From contig JBBDJI010000009.1 of assembly GCA_040879965.1 (NCBI GenBank), forward strand, positions 30,053-94,052: 64,000 nt of DNA, written 5' to 3'. Below are positions 8,767 through 16,420 of the stretch, one piece after another (within the stretch, counting starts at the first letter, position 1; every line of letters starts with the position of its first letter). Source of the DNA: Candidatus Babeliales bacterium (lineage in GTDB: Bacteria > Babelota > Babeliae > Babelales > JACPOV01). The notes under the pieces are model-generated. The model was not told where the DNA came from and ran no database searches. It saw only the letters and a program-made list of their open reading frames with translations. Both the position numbers and the translations under genes were made by a program.

Positions 8767-9501
8767 ATGAATATATTAAAAAAAGAACTCGTTTTATTTA
8801 TTTTCTTAACCCTGTCTACTCTAACAAACAGTATGCAAGTGGAAGAACCTGCAGAATCAGAAATTACGCTGGAAGAAATTCCTACTGAAATATTAGATCA
8901 TATAATTATGCAAGTCGCCGATGACACAAATATTAATACAATTATTACAAGCCTTTCCGCCCTTTCTCATATAAAATTATTTTATGACTTATTAAGCGAC
9001 TCAAAAACAATTAATAAAATTATACAAAAACTGAGCGTAAAAGATGATGTTAATCCCCTGTGGTTTGCCCTTCTATTATTTGAGTTGCCTGGAACAAAAA
9101 AATGGCTTGCTTTCAAAAACAAAACCCAATATCAGCCGTATTTTAATAAACTCGCTTTATTCCTTTTTTCGCATCATCAAGCACTCAAAGAACAATATTT
9201 TCTTGAATCAGGCACTGATAAATCAATCCTTACTTTTGAAGAAACCCCTTCTTTACATTTGCAAGTAGCAGATACTTTGCTAACTTTAGGCATTGATCCG
9301 AATCTTGCCGATTCACAAGGAACTACGCTACTCATGAAAGCAATTCAAACTTGTCAAAAAAATTTAGTTTATCTTCTATTGGCAACGCCCAGGATTGATA
9401 TAAATGCGCAGAATCTTTATGGACGTACTGCATTAGATATCGCTAAAAACAAAAATAAACCTGAAATTATTGAAATACTTCAAAAAAATGTGGGAAAATG
9501 A
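8767..9501 (+). CDS. Exported LPxE/ankyrin protein (F-box-like N-terminus)
   Basis: The 244-residue product has a signal peptide over residues 1-22. Residues 35-85 form an F-box-like helical segment beginning LEEIPTEILDHIIMQV, followed by LSALSHIKLFYDLL. Next come the family motif LWFALLLFELPGTKKWL and two C-terminal ankyrin repeats (GIDPNLADSQGTTLLMKAI, then IDINAQNLYGRTALDIA). The F-box reading rests only on the LPxE-start helical pattern and needs structure prediction. True F-box proteins recruit Skp1-Cul1 ubiquitin ligases, and bacterial F-box/ankyrin effectors are known in protist symbionts. It is in the same run as the preceding paralog; a 148-base gap follows. Confidence 0.78.
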   Translation: MNILKKELVLFIFLTLSTLTNSMQVEEPAESEITLEEIPTEILDHIIMQVADDTNINTIITSLSALSHIKLFYDLLSDSKTINKIIQKLSVKDDVNPLWFALLLFELPGTKKWLAFKNKTQYQPYFNKLALFLFSHHQALKEQYFLESGTDKSILTFEETPSLHLQVADTLLTLGIDPNLADSQGTTLLMKAIQTCQKNLVYLLLATPRIDINAQNLYGRTALDIAKNKNKPEIIEILQKNVGK

Positions 9502-9649
9502 TAGTCCTTTCCTTGAATTCCTTAATTTTTAGCAAAAATTCATTTTTGGCTAACCTGAAAGCTTTTCTACCTAAGCAATTGATTTTATTGAGCAATAATA
9601 TAAAATAATTATTGATAAAAAAATACAATTATCAAATGAGAGGTTGATT

Positions 9650-10045
9650 ATGTATAAGAAAATAATTATTTTAACTTTAACAACACTGACTATAGCCCTA
9701 TCATCTTTACATGCCGGAAGCGGTTCTTTCTTTGCCGGATTTGGTATCGGTACGGCAACAGGAATTATTGGCTCTAAAATGGCACATGAATGCCCAAGAA
9801 GCCGATATATTGAAGTTCATACAGTAGAACCTGATATTTCTTGGTTAAGAAATGAAATTAGGCTGTTAAAAGAAGAAATTAGTTTACTTGAAGATGAAAA
9901 TGAAAATTTAAACTTAAAACTTGAAAAAGAAAACCGAGAACACCGTAAGGAATCTCGAAAGCTTAAAAGCATTATCAATGAGCAAGAAAAAACTATTGAT
10001 AAGCTAGAATCTAAGGTATATTCAAGTAAAAAAACATCACTGTAG
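9650..10045 (+). CDS. Small exported glycine-zipper/coiled-coil protein
   Basis: The ATG at 9650 is preferred over the upstream TTG because GAGAGG lies 6 bases before it. The product has 131 residues. The signal peptide spans about residues 1-22 (cleavage after LHA). A Gly-rich hydrophobic segment (GSFFAGFGIGTATGIIGSK) resembles a glycine zipper that could insert in or associate with a membrane. From about residue 60 to the end the sequence is a charged coiled coil with heptad Leu/Ile. The gene at 10731 has the same plan, so the two are paralogs. Family unknown. The architecture suggests an envelope protein that oligomerises through its coil. Confidence 0.7.
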   Translation: MYKKIIILTLTTLTIALSSLHAGSGSFFAGFGIGTATGIIGSKMAHECPRSRYIEVHTVEPDISWLRNEIRLLKEEISLLEDENENLNLKLEKENREHRKESRKLKSIINEQEKTIDKLESKVYSSKKTSL

Positions 10046-10062
10046 GCTATTTTTTAATAATT

Positions 10063-10114
10063 AATGCCATAAGAAAATTAGACTAGAACACGTCTATTCT
10101 CTTATGGCATTTTT
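10063..10114 (+). terminator. Rho-independent terminator with branched stem
   Basis: A 12-bp stem (10063-10074 with 10100-10111) encloses a smaller TAGAC/GTCTA stem and is followed by TTTT. It ends the transcript of the glycine-zipper gene. Confidence 0.75.
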
Positions 10115-10124
10115 GATTTATATA

Positions 10125-10154
10125 TTGAATTTTAGCGTTAATTTTTGCTATTAT
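10125..10154 (+). promoter_or_regulatory. Putative promoter with TATTATTCTATTAG element
   Basis: TTGAAT (10125-10130) and TATTAT (10149-10154) have an 18-base spacer. The -10 runs into TCTATTAGAAA, the same extension found at the promoter near 10677. It lies 47 bases upstream of the start at 10201. Confidence 0.55.
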
Positions 10155-10200
10155 TCTATTAGAAAACCAATACAACTTAATTCGTAAAAAAAGGAATTTA

Positions 10201-10572
10201 ATGAAGCTAAAAACATTCAGCTTATTACTATTTTCGTTGTTCATTGCCTCTTCTTATGCTCAAGAAGGTGAACCAGAAGTGCCAATATATTTCCACTATA
10301 AAGGCAAAGATGGGGGCTTCGTTGCAATATATACGCATAAGCCAAGGAGAACTTATATTGGCAATGGTATATATTTACTTGCTTATCTTAGTCTTCCTGG
10401 AAGGTATAAAGATAGAATATTTATTCCCAAAGAATATGAATATGCTCAGAATGTAGATATAAGTCAGGATAAAAAATTTAAAAAAATCGCCTTACAGTAT
10501 TTGCCTGCTGGTTGGAAGGCGGAAGATATATGGTTTGGCGGCGATACCGGTGGTTATTTTAGCCATGACTAA
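10201..10572 (+). CDS. Small exported protein of unknown function
   Basis: The 123-residue product has a signal peptide over residues 1-20 (cleavage SYA-Q). The mature part is a compact, aromatic- and Gly-rich domain (YFHYKGKDGG, PRRTYIGNGIYLLAYLSL, GWKAEDIWFGGDTGGYF) without cysteines after the signal. I do not recognise the family. AAGGAATTTA before the ATG is a good ribosome site. It has its own promoter and terminator, so it is monocistronic, set between two glycine-zipper paralogs. The composition suggests a folded beta-rich periplasmic or secreted domain. Confidence 0.65.
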   Translation: MKLKTFSLLLFSLFIASSYAQEGEPEVPIYFHYKGKDGGFVAIYTHKPRRTYIGNGIYLLAYLSLPGRYKDRIFIPKEYEYAQNVDISQDKKFKKIALQYLPAGWKAEDIWFGGDTGGYFSHD

Positions 10573-10580
10573 CAAAGTTC

Positions 10581-10614
10581 AGATTTAATTTTTTTTAAGC
10601 AATTAAATCTTTTT
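10581..10614 (+). terminator. Rho-independent terminator
   Basis: A 10-bp perfect stem (AGATTTAATT at 10581-10590 with AATTAAATCT at 10601-10610) is followed by TTTT, 8 bases after the stop of the preceding small gene. Confidence 0.7.
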
Positions 10615-10652
10615 AAGCTTTTTATCAAATCGAGTAAATACCCATGTTTTTA

Positions 10653-10682
10653 TTGACTTTTCTATTTGAAAATTACTATTAT
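10653..10682 (+). promoter_or_regulatory. Putative promoter with TATTATTTCTATTAG element
   Basis: TTGACT (10653-10658) and TATTAT (10677-10682) have an 18-base spacer, close to the sigma-70 consensus. The -10 is followed by TTCTATTAGAAA, almost identical to the promoter at 10149. It is about 49 bases upstream of the ATG at 10731 and could drive the whole array to 15940. Confidence 0.6.
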
Positions 10683-10730
10683 TTCTATTAGAAACATCTC
10701 GGTGTTTCAGTATTAAAAAAGGAGAGAGTA

Positions 10731-11129
10731 ATGAAGAAAAGTCAAAAATTATCAATACTATTTTTATTTTTAATCACTTTTTTGTTTACAGAAAGTTCCC
10801 TTTTTGCTGGAGCAGGTAAAGGGTTTGGGCTCTTCGCTGGTGGTGCAGTCACCGGTGCTCTTATTACAAGTGCGGTAAAAAATGGCCGAGAACGCCGTTA
10901 TTATCGCGAACCTGAACGTGTGGTGATAGAGCGTCAACAACAACCAGTGTATATTCAGCAAGCTCCTGCTTCTGCTGCTCCTTTAACGCAAAGTTATAAC
11001 CGTGAATTGCAAGAAACTCGGCAACTTATTCGCGAACAGCAAGAACAATTGGCTGACCAACGAGCTGAAATAAGAAGATTAGAGAGAAAAATTAATAAAC
11101 AAAAAGTACAAAAGTTAGAAGAAAAGTAA
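10731..11129 (+). CDS. Small exported glycine-zipper/coiled-coil protein
   Basis: The 132-residue product has a signal peptide over residues 1-26 (cleavage LFA-G). A Gly/Ala zipper follows (GAGKGFGLFAGGAVTGALI). An Arg/Gln-rich linker (YYREPERVVIERQQQPVYI) leads into a C-terminal coiled coil with heptads (about residues 85-130). It is a paralog of the gene at 9650. AAAGGAGAGA gives a strong ribosome site. Only 26 bases separate it from the next LPxE/ankyrin gene, so it probably leads the operon running to 15940. No enzyme motif; an envelope-associated oligomer is a reasonable guess. Confidence 0.7.
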   Translation: MKKSQKLSILFLFLITFLFTESSLFAGAGKGFGLFAGGAVTGALITSAVKNGRERRYYREPERVVIERQQQPVYIQQAPASAAPLTQSYNRELQETRQLIREQQEQLADQRAEIRRLERKINKQKVQKLEEK

Positions 11130-11155
11130 AATGTTGAAAAATAAAAGGTATAGCA

Positions 11156-11923
11156 ATGGATATTATTAAACCATTTAAAATTTATTTATTTTTATTAAGT
11201 ATAACGTTAACGCCAAATAGTTTTAGTATGGAAGAAGGCAGCTCTGAACCTTTAAAAAAAGTTGGAGAAACTGAAGAAATAAACGCTTTAGAGCAATTAC
11301 CACCTGAAATTCAGACTTTAATTATAACGGCGATAGCAGAAGGCGAAAATAATCTAAACACAATCATTCATAATTTGATTTCTTTTGCACAAACCAATAA
11401 ATTTTTTTATGAGTCACTTCAGGATTCACATACAATTGGTGCTATTATTAAAAAATTACAAGAAAAAAATCCTGCTGAACCTTTACTCTATGCGCTAATT
11501 TTAGCTCAACTTCCTGGTGCAAAAAAATGGATACAAGAAAAGATAGCTGATCAAAAAATAGAACTAAGCGATCTGGAAAAATATCTTTTTACATTAACAC
11601 AATCTCCTAATCGATTTCAAAGAATTGTAACAAATTCAATCGGATTTGAATTTAAACCAACGCTACCGATTATTTTTAGTATTATGAACGCAATATTCAA
11701 AGCGGGTATAAACCCAAATATTCAAAATCACGAAGGCTATACACCATTGATGTACGCCATCATTCTAGAAAATATTCCTATGGTTAAATTTCTTTTAAGT
11801 ATTCCTGAGATTAACCTCAATATTCAAAATCAAAAAGACCGGACTGCCTTTGATGTTGCAGAATCGATACAAAATAAAGAAATTACAAAGTTATTACAAA
11901 ATAAAAAGGAAAAAAATGAATAG
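11156..11923 (+). CDS. Exported LPxE/ankyrin protein (F-box-like N-terminus)
   Basis: The 255-residue product has a signal peptide over residues 1-24 (cleavage near NSFS-M). The F-box-like segment starts at LEQLPPEIQTLIITAI (about residue 45), followed by NLNTIIHNLISFAQTNKFF. Then comes the family motif PLLYALILAQLPGAKKWIQ (about 108-126). Two ankyrin repeats close it (GINPNIQNHEGYTPLMYAI; FLLSIPEINLNIQ). The motif PLLYALILAQLPGAKKW aligns with its own ankyrin helix TPLMYAIILENIPMVKF, so the middle may be derived ankyrin repeats. The stop overlaps the next start by 8 bases, showing translational coupling. Confidence 0.8.
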   Translation: MDIIKPFKIYLFLLSITLTPNSFSMEEGSSEPLKKVGETEEINALEQLPPEIQTLIITAIAEGENNLNTIIHNLISFAQTNKFFYESLQDSHTIGAIIKKLQEKNPAEPLLYALILAQLPGAKKWIQEKIADQKIELSDLEKYLFTLTQSPNRFQRIVTNSIGFEFKPTLPIIFSIMNAIFKAGINPNIQNHEGYTPLMYAIILENIPMVKFLLSIPEINLNIQNQKDRTAFDVAESIQNKEITKLLQNKKEKNE

Positions 11924-12662
11924 TTCAAAATATTTTTTACTGTTTCTATCCTTTTTTTTAAATCAAAACTTCTATGCAATGGAAGTTCCTAAAAGTGATC
12001 CTTTTAAAAAATTACAAAAAGAAGAACTACCACCAATTTTAGAACAACTTCCACCAGAAATTCTTGAAAAAATTATAATTATTTTGTCTGAAGAAGAAGA
12101 TTTAAATAATATTATTTATAATTTATCTCAAATTGCTCAAACTAATACTTATTTTAGAGAACTTCTTAATGATCCAACATTAATCAATTATATAATACAA
12201 AAACTAAAAAAAGGAAATCCAGCCAACGATTTACTGTATGCGCTTGCACTTGCGCCATTTGCCGGTGCACAAAAATGGATACAACAAAAATTATCTGATG
12301 GCACTATAACAACAAACAAATTATCTTTACACCTTTCTTGGCTTATAGCAAGTTATTTTAGAGGTAAAATATTGGCAGCAGGATTTGATTTTGATTTAAC
12401 ACCCCAACATGCTAAAAAAATTCTAGAGGGAATCATCAATATTGGATTTGATCCAAATACCCCCAATTCTTTTGGAGATACCTTACTTGCCCAAGCGATA
12501 TTCGATAAAAATATACCGATTATCGAATTTTTGTTAAAAGTGCCAAACATCAATACCAAAAATGTCAGCAAAGGCAAAAGTGCGCTCGAAGTTGCACAAA
12601 AATATGGAAATTTTCAAATCATAAAAATGCTGCAAGAATATGAAAAAAAGAAAGGAAAATAA
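11916..12662 (+). CDS. Exported LPxE/ankyrin protein (F-box-like N-terminus)
   Basis: The start is set at ATG 11916: AAAAGGA lies just upstream and the signal peptide begins there (MNSSKYFLLFLSFFL, cleavage near FYAM). The open frame from 11850 upstream only overlaps the preceding gene. The product has 248 residues with the LPxE segment (LEQLPPEILEKIIIIL, about residue 42), NLNNIIYNLSQIAQTN, the motif LLYALALAPFAGAQKWIQ, and two C-terminal ankyrin repeats (GFDPNTPNSFGDTLLAQAI; GKSALEVAQKYGN). The next ATG directly abuts the TAA, as expected in a tightly coupled operon. Function inferred only as exported protein-binding. Confidence 0.78.
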   Translation: MNSSKYFLLFLSFFLNQNFYAMEVPKSDPFKKLQKEELPPILEQLPPEILEKIIIILSEEEDLNNIIYNLSQIAQTNTYFRELLNDPTLINYIIQKLKKGNPANDLLYALALAPFAGAQKWIQQKLSDGTITTNKLSLHLSWLIASYFRGKILAAGFDFDLTPQHAKKILEGIINIGFDPNTPNSFGDTLLAQAIFDKNIPIIEFLLKVPNINTKNVSKGKSALEVAQKYGNFQIIKMLQEYEKKKGK

Positions 12663-13601
12663 ATGAAGAAAAATATGTTTATACTTTTTATATTAACTTT
12701 ATCAACTATATATAGTTTTGGCATGGAAGAAGGTAAAGAAACTGAAGAAATAAGCGCTTTAGTAGAACAATTACCTACGGAATTGCAAATTTATATTACA
12801 ACCTATTTAACCGATGCCGATAATTTAAAACAGGCCATAAATAGTTTATCAGCACTTGCACAAACCGACCAATATTTTAATCAATTGCTTAAAGATCCCT
12901 ATGTATTTAATTTGATAACCAACATATTAGAAGAAAAATATGAAGGCGAAATTAATCAATTAATTGAAAATGCTCTTGCAACAGATAATTTAAATAAAGC
13001 TTTAGATAATCTAAAGATATTGATTACCAATAATAAATATTTACAAGCACTATTTTTTGATAAAGCTTTTCAAAAAATACAAGAAAAACAAAAAGAAGGA
13101 CGAGAAAATCCTCTTTTGTATGCAACTCTATTAAGCACATTGCCTGGCGGACAACTATGGATACAGAAAAAAATAGAAACTGGGCAATTAAAAGTCTCAA
13201 AAGGTGACCTAAGAGCTAATTTTTTCCTTTTTCTCAATCCTAAGCGATTAAAAAATGACATACTCGCCTATTATAAATGGGAATTTGAACCTGAATCATC
13301 TATTATTTTACCGGTAATAAAAAACTTGATGAGTTTAGGTGCTAATGTTTTCATTAATTTAGAAGTATTCACTAACTTGCAAGGATTAGGAGTATCGGTA
13401 TCAGCTGAAAAAAATCTTGCCAATGTTACTCCTTTAATGATCGCTGTAATTCATAATCTAGAACAAGTTGTTGAGTATTTATTATCTATTCCTGGAATTC
13501 AGACAAGTACCGAAGATATAACCGCTTTAGAAATTGCTCAAAAAGTAGGAAATCCACGCATTATAAAAATGCTTCAAGAATACGAAAAAAAGAAAGGGTA
13601 A
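12663..13601 (+). CDS. Exported LPxE/ankyrin protein with duplicated helical module
   Basis: The 312-residue product has a signal peptide over residues 1-20. It carries the LPxE segment LVEQLPTELQIYITTYL (about 33-49), then NLKQAINSLSALAQTDQYF. A second, shorter copy of this helical pattern follows (NLNKALDNLKILITNNKYL, about 108-127). The family motif reads PLLYATLLSTLPGGQLWIQ. The C-terminal ankyrin unit is less regular than in its neighbours and includes an insertion (about 230-255) before NVTPLMIAVIHN. AAAGGAAAAT gives the ribosome site. It ends 3 bases before the next gene. Confidence 0.77.
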   Translation: MKKNMFILFILTLSTIYSFGMEEGKETEEISALVEQLPTELQIYITTYLTDADNLKQAINSLSALAQTDQYFNQLLKDPYVFNLITNILEEKYEGEINQLIENALATDNLNKALDNLKILITNNKYLQALFFDKAFQKIQEKQKEGRENPLLYATLLSTLPGGQLWIQKKIETGQLKVSKGDLRANFFLFLNPKRLKNDILAYYKWEFEPESSIILPVIKNLMSLGANVFINLEVFTNLQGLGVSVSAEKNLANVTPLMIAVIHNLEQVVEYLLSIPGIQTSTEDITALEIAQKVGNPRIIKMLQEYEKKKG

Positions 13602-13604
13602 ATA

Positions 13605-14012
13605 ATGAAAAAAAATATATTTTTACTCTTTATATTAACTTTATCAGTTATACCATTTTTAACGCATGCGAAGCATAACTTAAAAATCGAGTTGGATGAA
13701 GAAGAATTAGAAATAGCATTTGCTAATGAAAAAGATGCAAAGCTTGCCCATATTATTCTTTCAGATAAAACATGGAACGAAAAAAAACAAGAAATAATGA
13801 AAGCAATACAAAATGGGGCAAATCCAAATACTGCCTTAGCAAATCCACTCATTCATGCAATTAAAGCCAAGGATAAATCCTTTATAAAATGGCTTCTTGA
13901 TCATGGTGTAGATCCAAATAGCGAAAGTATTCTAGGTTCTACTGCGCATGACCATGCAAAAATAACTGAAGATGAAAGCGTTAAAGAATTATTAAAACAA
14001 GCAACTAAATAA
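13605..14012 (+). CDS. Short exported ankyrin protein
   Basis: The 135-residue product has a signal peptide over residues 1-22 (cleavage THA-K). There is no LPxE segment and no LPGAKxW motif. Two ankyrin repeats make up most of the mature protein (AIQNGANPNTALANPLIHAI; WLLDHGVDPNSESILGSTAH). Its N-terminus is very like that of the preceding gene (MKKN..FILTLS), suggesting gene duplication with loss of the middle, or recombination of signal sequences. It sits inside the operon with 3- and 24-base gaps on its two sides. Confidence 0.75.
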   Translation: MKKNIFLLFILTLSVIPFLTHAKHNLKIELDEEELEIAFANEKDAKLAHIILSDKTWNEKKQEIMKAIQNGANPNTALANPLIHAIKAKDKSFIKWLLDHGVDPNSESILGSTAHDHAKITEDESVKELLKQATK

Positions 14013-14036
14013 GAAAATAAAAATAGGGTAACTATC

Positions 14037-14984
14037 ATGAAAAAATTTATTATTATATTATTATTTTTGGTAAATTTTTATGAACAGACAAGTTGCCCTA
14101 TGCAAACGCAAGAAGAAACAAAATTTAATATTGGCATGTTACCCAATGAAGTCCTTGAATCAATTATTCTTGATCTTCTTGATACCAAAACTGCGCAAGA
14201 TGCGGTAGATAACCTTCTTGCTTTTGCGAGTACTAATAAACAATTTTATCAATTAATTAATCAAAATCCTTTTGTTATCAAAACCACTATTAATACTTTA
14301 ATTAATCAATTTAAAGCAAGCGAAATCATTAATTATTTTATTGTTAGAGATATTCCAGCAATGCAAGATTATTTACAAGAAAATCCAGAAATTTTACTTA
14401 ACTTAATTGAAAAACTTTTATTAGAAGAAAATAATTTGAATATTATAATTGATAGCTTTGTTGCATTAAATAATGCAAATTCCCTCTTACGTTCTTTGAT
14501 TAATAATCAAAAAACTATCAATCTCATCCAGGATAAATTACAAAAAAAACATAAAATGGATCCCTTGTATTACCTTCTACTATTAAGTCAATTAGAAGGT
14601 ATCAAAAATTATATTAATCAAAACTATCTAAAATTTCAGCCGCTGGAAAGAGGTCTTTATTGGGCGATCGATCCTTATAGTTTTGCAAAATTATCCAAAT
14701 GGGAATTTGATCGAGACCTTAAAATCCAATTGGCTATGCTAAATATGTTAAAAGAGCTTGGTGCTAACATGAATAAAGTTGTTTTAAGCAATACACCATT
14801 AATGCTTGCAATAGATCACAACGAAGAAGCTATGGTTGCTTATTTATTAACAATCCCTGAGATAGATATAGAAAGAAGAAATAACAAAGGTAAAACTGCA
14901 TTGAACATTGCAGAAAAAAAAGGAAATAAAAATATTATTAAAATGCTTGAAAAAGCTTTAGAAAAAAAAGGAGCTTTTCAATGA
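14037..14984 (+). CDS. Exported LPxE/ankyrin protein, tandem duplicate copy 1
   Basis: The 315-residue product has a signal peptide over about residues 1-21. The LPxE segment FNIGMLPNEVLESIILDLL (about residues 31-49) is the best F-box-like match in the window, followed by LLAFASTNKQFYQLINQNP. A second helical copy (NLNIIIDSFVALNNANSLL) leads to PLYYLLLLSQLEGIKNYI. Two ankyrin repeats close it (SNTPLMLAIDHNEEAMVAYL; GKTALNIAEKKGN). It is closely similar to the next gene at DNA level over 14112-14275. Its stop overlaps the next start as ATGA. Confidence 0.8.
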   Translation: MKKFIIILLFLVNFYEQTSCPMQTQEETKFNIGMLPNEVLESIILDLLDTKTAQDAVDNLLAFASTNKQFYQLINQNPFVIKTTINTLINQFKASEIINYFIVRDIPAMQDYLQENPEILLNLIEKLLLEENNLNIIIDSFVALNNANSLLRSLINNQKTINLIQDKLQKKHKMDPLYYLLLLSQLEGIKNYINQNYLKFQPLERGLYWAIDPYSFAKLSKWEFDRDLKIQLAMLNMLKELGANMNKVVLSNTPLMLAIDHNEEAMVAYLLTIPEIDIERRNNKGKTALNIAEKKGNKNIIKMLEKALEKKGAFQ

Positions 14985-15940
14985 AAAAATTAATATTCAT
15001 ATTATTAATCATCTTCCATTTTTACTCGCCAGTGAATTATGGTATAGAAACTGGCGAAAAACAACAAGAAGAAACAAAATTTAATATTGGCATGTTACCC
15101 AATGAGGTACTTGAATCAATTATTCTTGATCTTCTTGATGCAAAAACCGCACACGATGCCGTAGATAACCTGCTTGCCTTTGCCAGTACTAACAAACAGT
15201 TTTATCAATTGATTAATCAAAACCCTTATCTTGTTAAAACAATTCTTGAGACGTTTAGGCAAAAATATAGCGCAAGTAACATTATAAATAGCTTGATCGT
15301 AAGCAATCTTCCAGGAATACATAATTATTTACAAAATAATCTAGAAGTTTTAACTAACTTAATTGAAAAGCTTATAAAAGAAGAAAATAATTTGAATACT
15401 ATTATTGATAGCTTAGCTGCATTATCTAGTACAAACTATATATTGTATTCTTTAATAAATAGTTCAGATATTATCAATCTCATTTTTGATCAATTACAAG
15501 CAAAACATCAAATGCATCCTTTATACTACTCCCTCCTATTAAGTCAACTGGAAGGTACCAAAAATTATATTAAACATAATAAAGAAAAATTTCAGCCACT
15601 ACAAAGAAGTCTTTCTTGGTCGGTTGATCCTTTTGGCTTTGCAAAGAATTTCCAATTTGCCAATTGGAAATTTGATCCAGATCTTACTATCCAATTGGCA
15701 ATGTTAAAAATGCTCATAGATCTTGATGTTAATATAAATCAAACTATTGCAGGCTATACACCATTAATGCTCGCAATAGAGGAAAATCAAGAAGTAATTG
15801 TCGCTTATCTTTTAACAGTTCCTAATATAGATCTAGAAAAAATAAATCCTAAAGGCAAAACTGCTTTAGGTATTGCAAAAAAAATAGGAAATGAAAATAT
15901 TATTAAAATGCTTGAAAAAGTGTTAGGGAAAAAAGAATAA
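14981..15940 (+). CDS. Exported LPxE/ankyrin protein, tandem duplicate copy 2
   Basis: The 319-residue product is the last gene of the array. The signal peptide covers about residues 1-21. Its FNIGMLPNEVLESIILDLL segment is identical to that of the upstream neighbour. Next come the second helical copy (NLNTIIDSLAALSSTNYIL), PLYYSLLLSQLEGTKNYI, and two ankyrin repeats (GYTPLMLAIEENQEVIVAYL; GKTALGIAKKIGN). The C-terminal halves of the pair differ more than the N-terminal halves, as expected if binding surfaces diverge after duplication. AAAGGAG lies inside the preceding gene and supports the coupled start at 14981. Confidence 0.8.
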   Translation: MKKLIFILLIIFHFYSPVNYGIETGEKQQEETKFNIGMLPNEVLESIILDLLDAKTAHDAVDNLLAFASTNKQFYQLINQNPYLVKTILETFRQKYSASNIINSLIVSNLPGIHNYLQNNLEVLTNLIEKLIKEENNLNTIIDSLAALSSTNYILYSLINSSDIINLIFDQLQAKHQMHPLYYSLLLSQLEGTKNYIKHNKEKFQPLQRSLSWSVDPFGFAKNFQFANWKFDPDLTIQLAMLKMLIDLDVNINQTIAGYTPLMLAIEENQEVIVAYLLTVPNIDLEKINPKGKTALGIAKKIGNENIIKMLEKVLGKKE

Positions 15941-15947
15941 TTACATC

Positions 15948-15976
15948 AAAAAGGTGATAAATTTATCACCTTTTTT
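15948..15976. terminator. Bidirectional terminator
   Basis: A perfect 28-base palindrome has an A run on the left, a core GGTGATAAATTTATCACC (15953-15970) and a T run on the right. It lies between the convergent ankyrin array and the minus-strand lipoprotein gene, and can serve both. Confidence 0.85.
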
Positions 15977-16349
15977 AAAATATGTTTTTTGGCGTAACTG
16001 AAAGAACTACTAAAAATTTATTTTTATCTGGACGTATTGAAATTGCTGCTATTTTAGATGGCTTTTCAAAAATTAACAATTGCTCAAATTGTTCAAATGA
16101 AGCAAATAATTGCCAACCTAACCGTTCCATTTCATCTTCATAAAAATGCACAATGTCTTGTAAAGAAAGTGTGGCTTTATAAGAAATAAATACGCCAGAA
16201 TCTTTCTCTTCTATTTTTTCTGGCATTGCATCAATCAAAATAGGAATATCATAAATTCGTGCTTCGCACTCAGACCATATATCTTCTTTTTTTAAAAATA
16301 TATTATTCTGCGGAACACAACTTGATAAAATAATTAAAAAAATAAACAA
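15975..16349 (-). CDS. Putative lipoprotein, last gene of the ffh-rplS block
   Basis: From TTG 16349 the product has 124 residues and begins with a short hydrophobic stretch ending in a lipobox-like LSSC (Cys at about residue 11). That signal lacks positive charge. The frame stays open upstream, and an ATT at 16386-16388 sits 7 bases after GGAG. Starting there gives a 137-residue protein with a normal charged lipoprotein signal (MILYFIKHINISFLF, lipobox LSSC). The mature domain is small and acidic (VHFYEDEMERLGWQLF, then LLIFEKP and ISIRPD). It may be related to small outer-membrane lipoproteins, but I cannot name it. It shares the bidirectional terminator at 15948. Confidence 0.6.
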   Translation of the reverse strand: MFIFLIILSSCVPQNNIFLKKEDIWSECEARIYDIPILIDAMPEKIEEKDSGVFISYKATLSLQDIVHFYEDEMERLGWQLFASFEQFEQLLIFEKPSKIAAISIRPDKNKFLVVLSVTPKNIF

Positions 16350-16420
16350 AAAAGATATATTAATATGCTTAATAAAATAGAGGATAATAAAAACTCTCCT
16401 TTTTTATATTCTTAAGGTTT

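Noticed and set aside
9524-9556. Hairpin with TTAGC/GCTAA after an ankyrin gene
   Set aside because: The stem is short and bulged and has no following T run, so it was not called a terminator.
11850-11915. Upstream extension of the LPxE/ankyrin gene
   Set aside because: The signal peptide and ribosome site begin at 11916; the extension overlaps the previous gene.
13574-13852. 92-codon minus-strand frame
   Set aside because: It is the reverse of coding sequence in the exported array, with no promoter or ribosome site.
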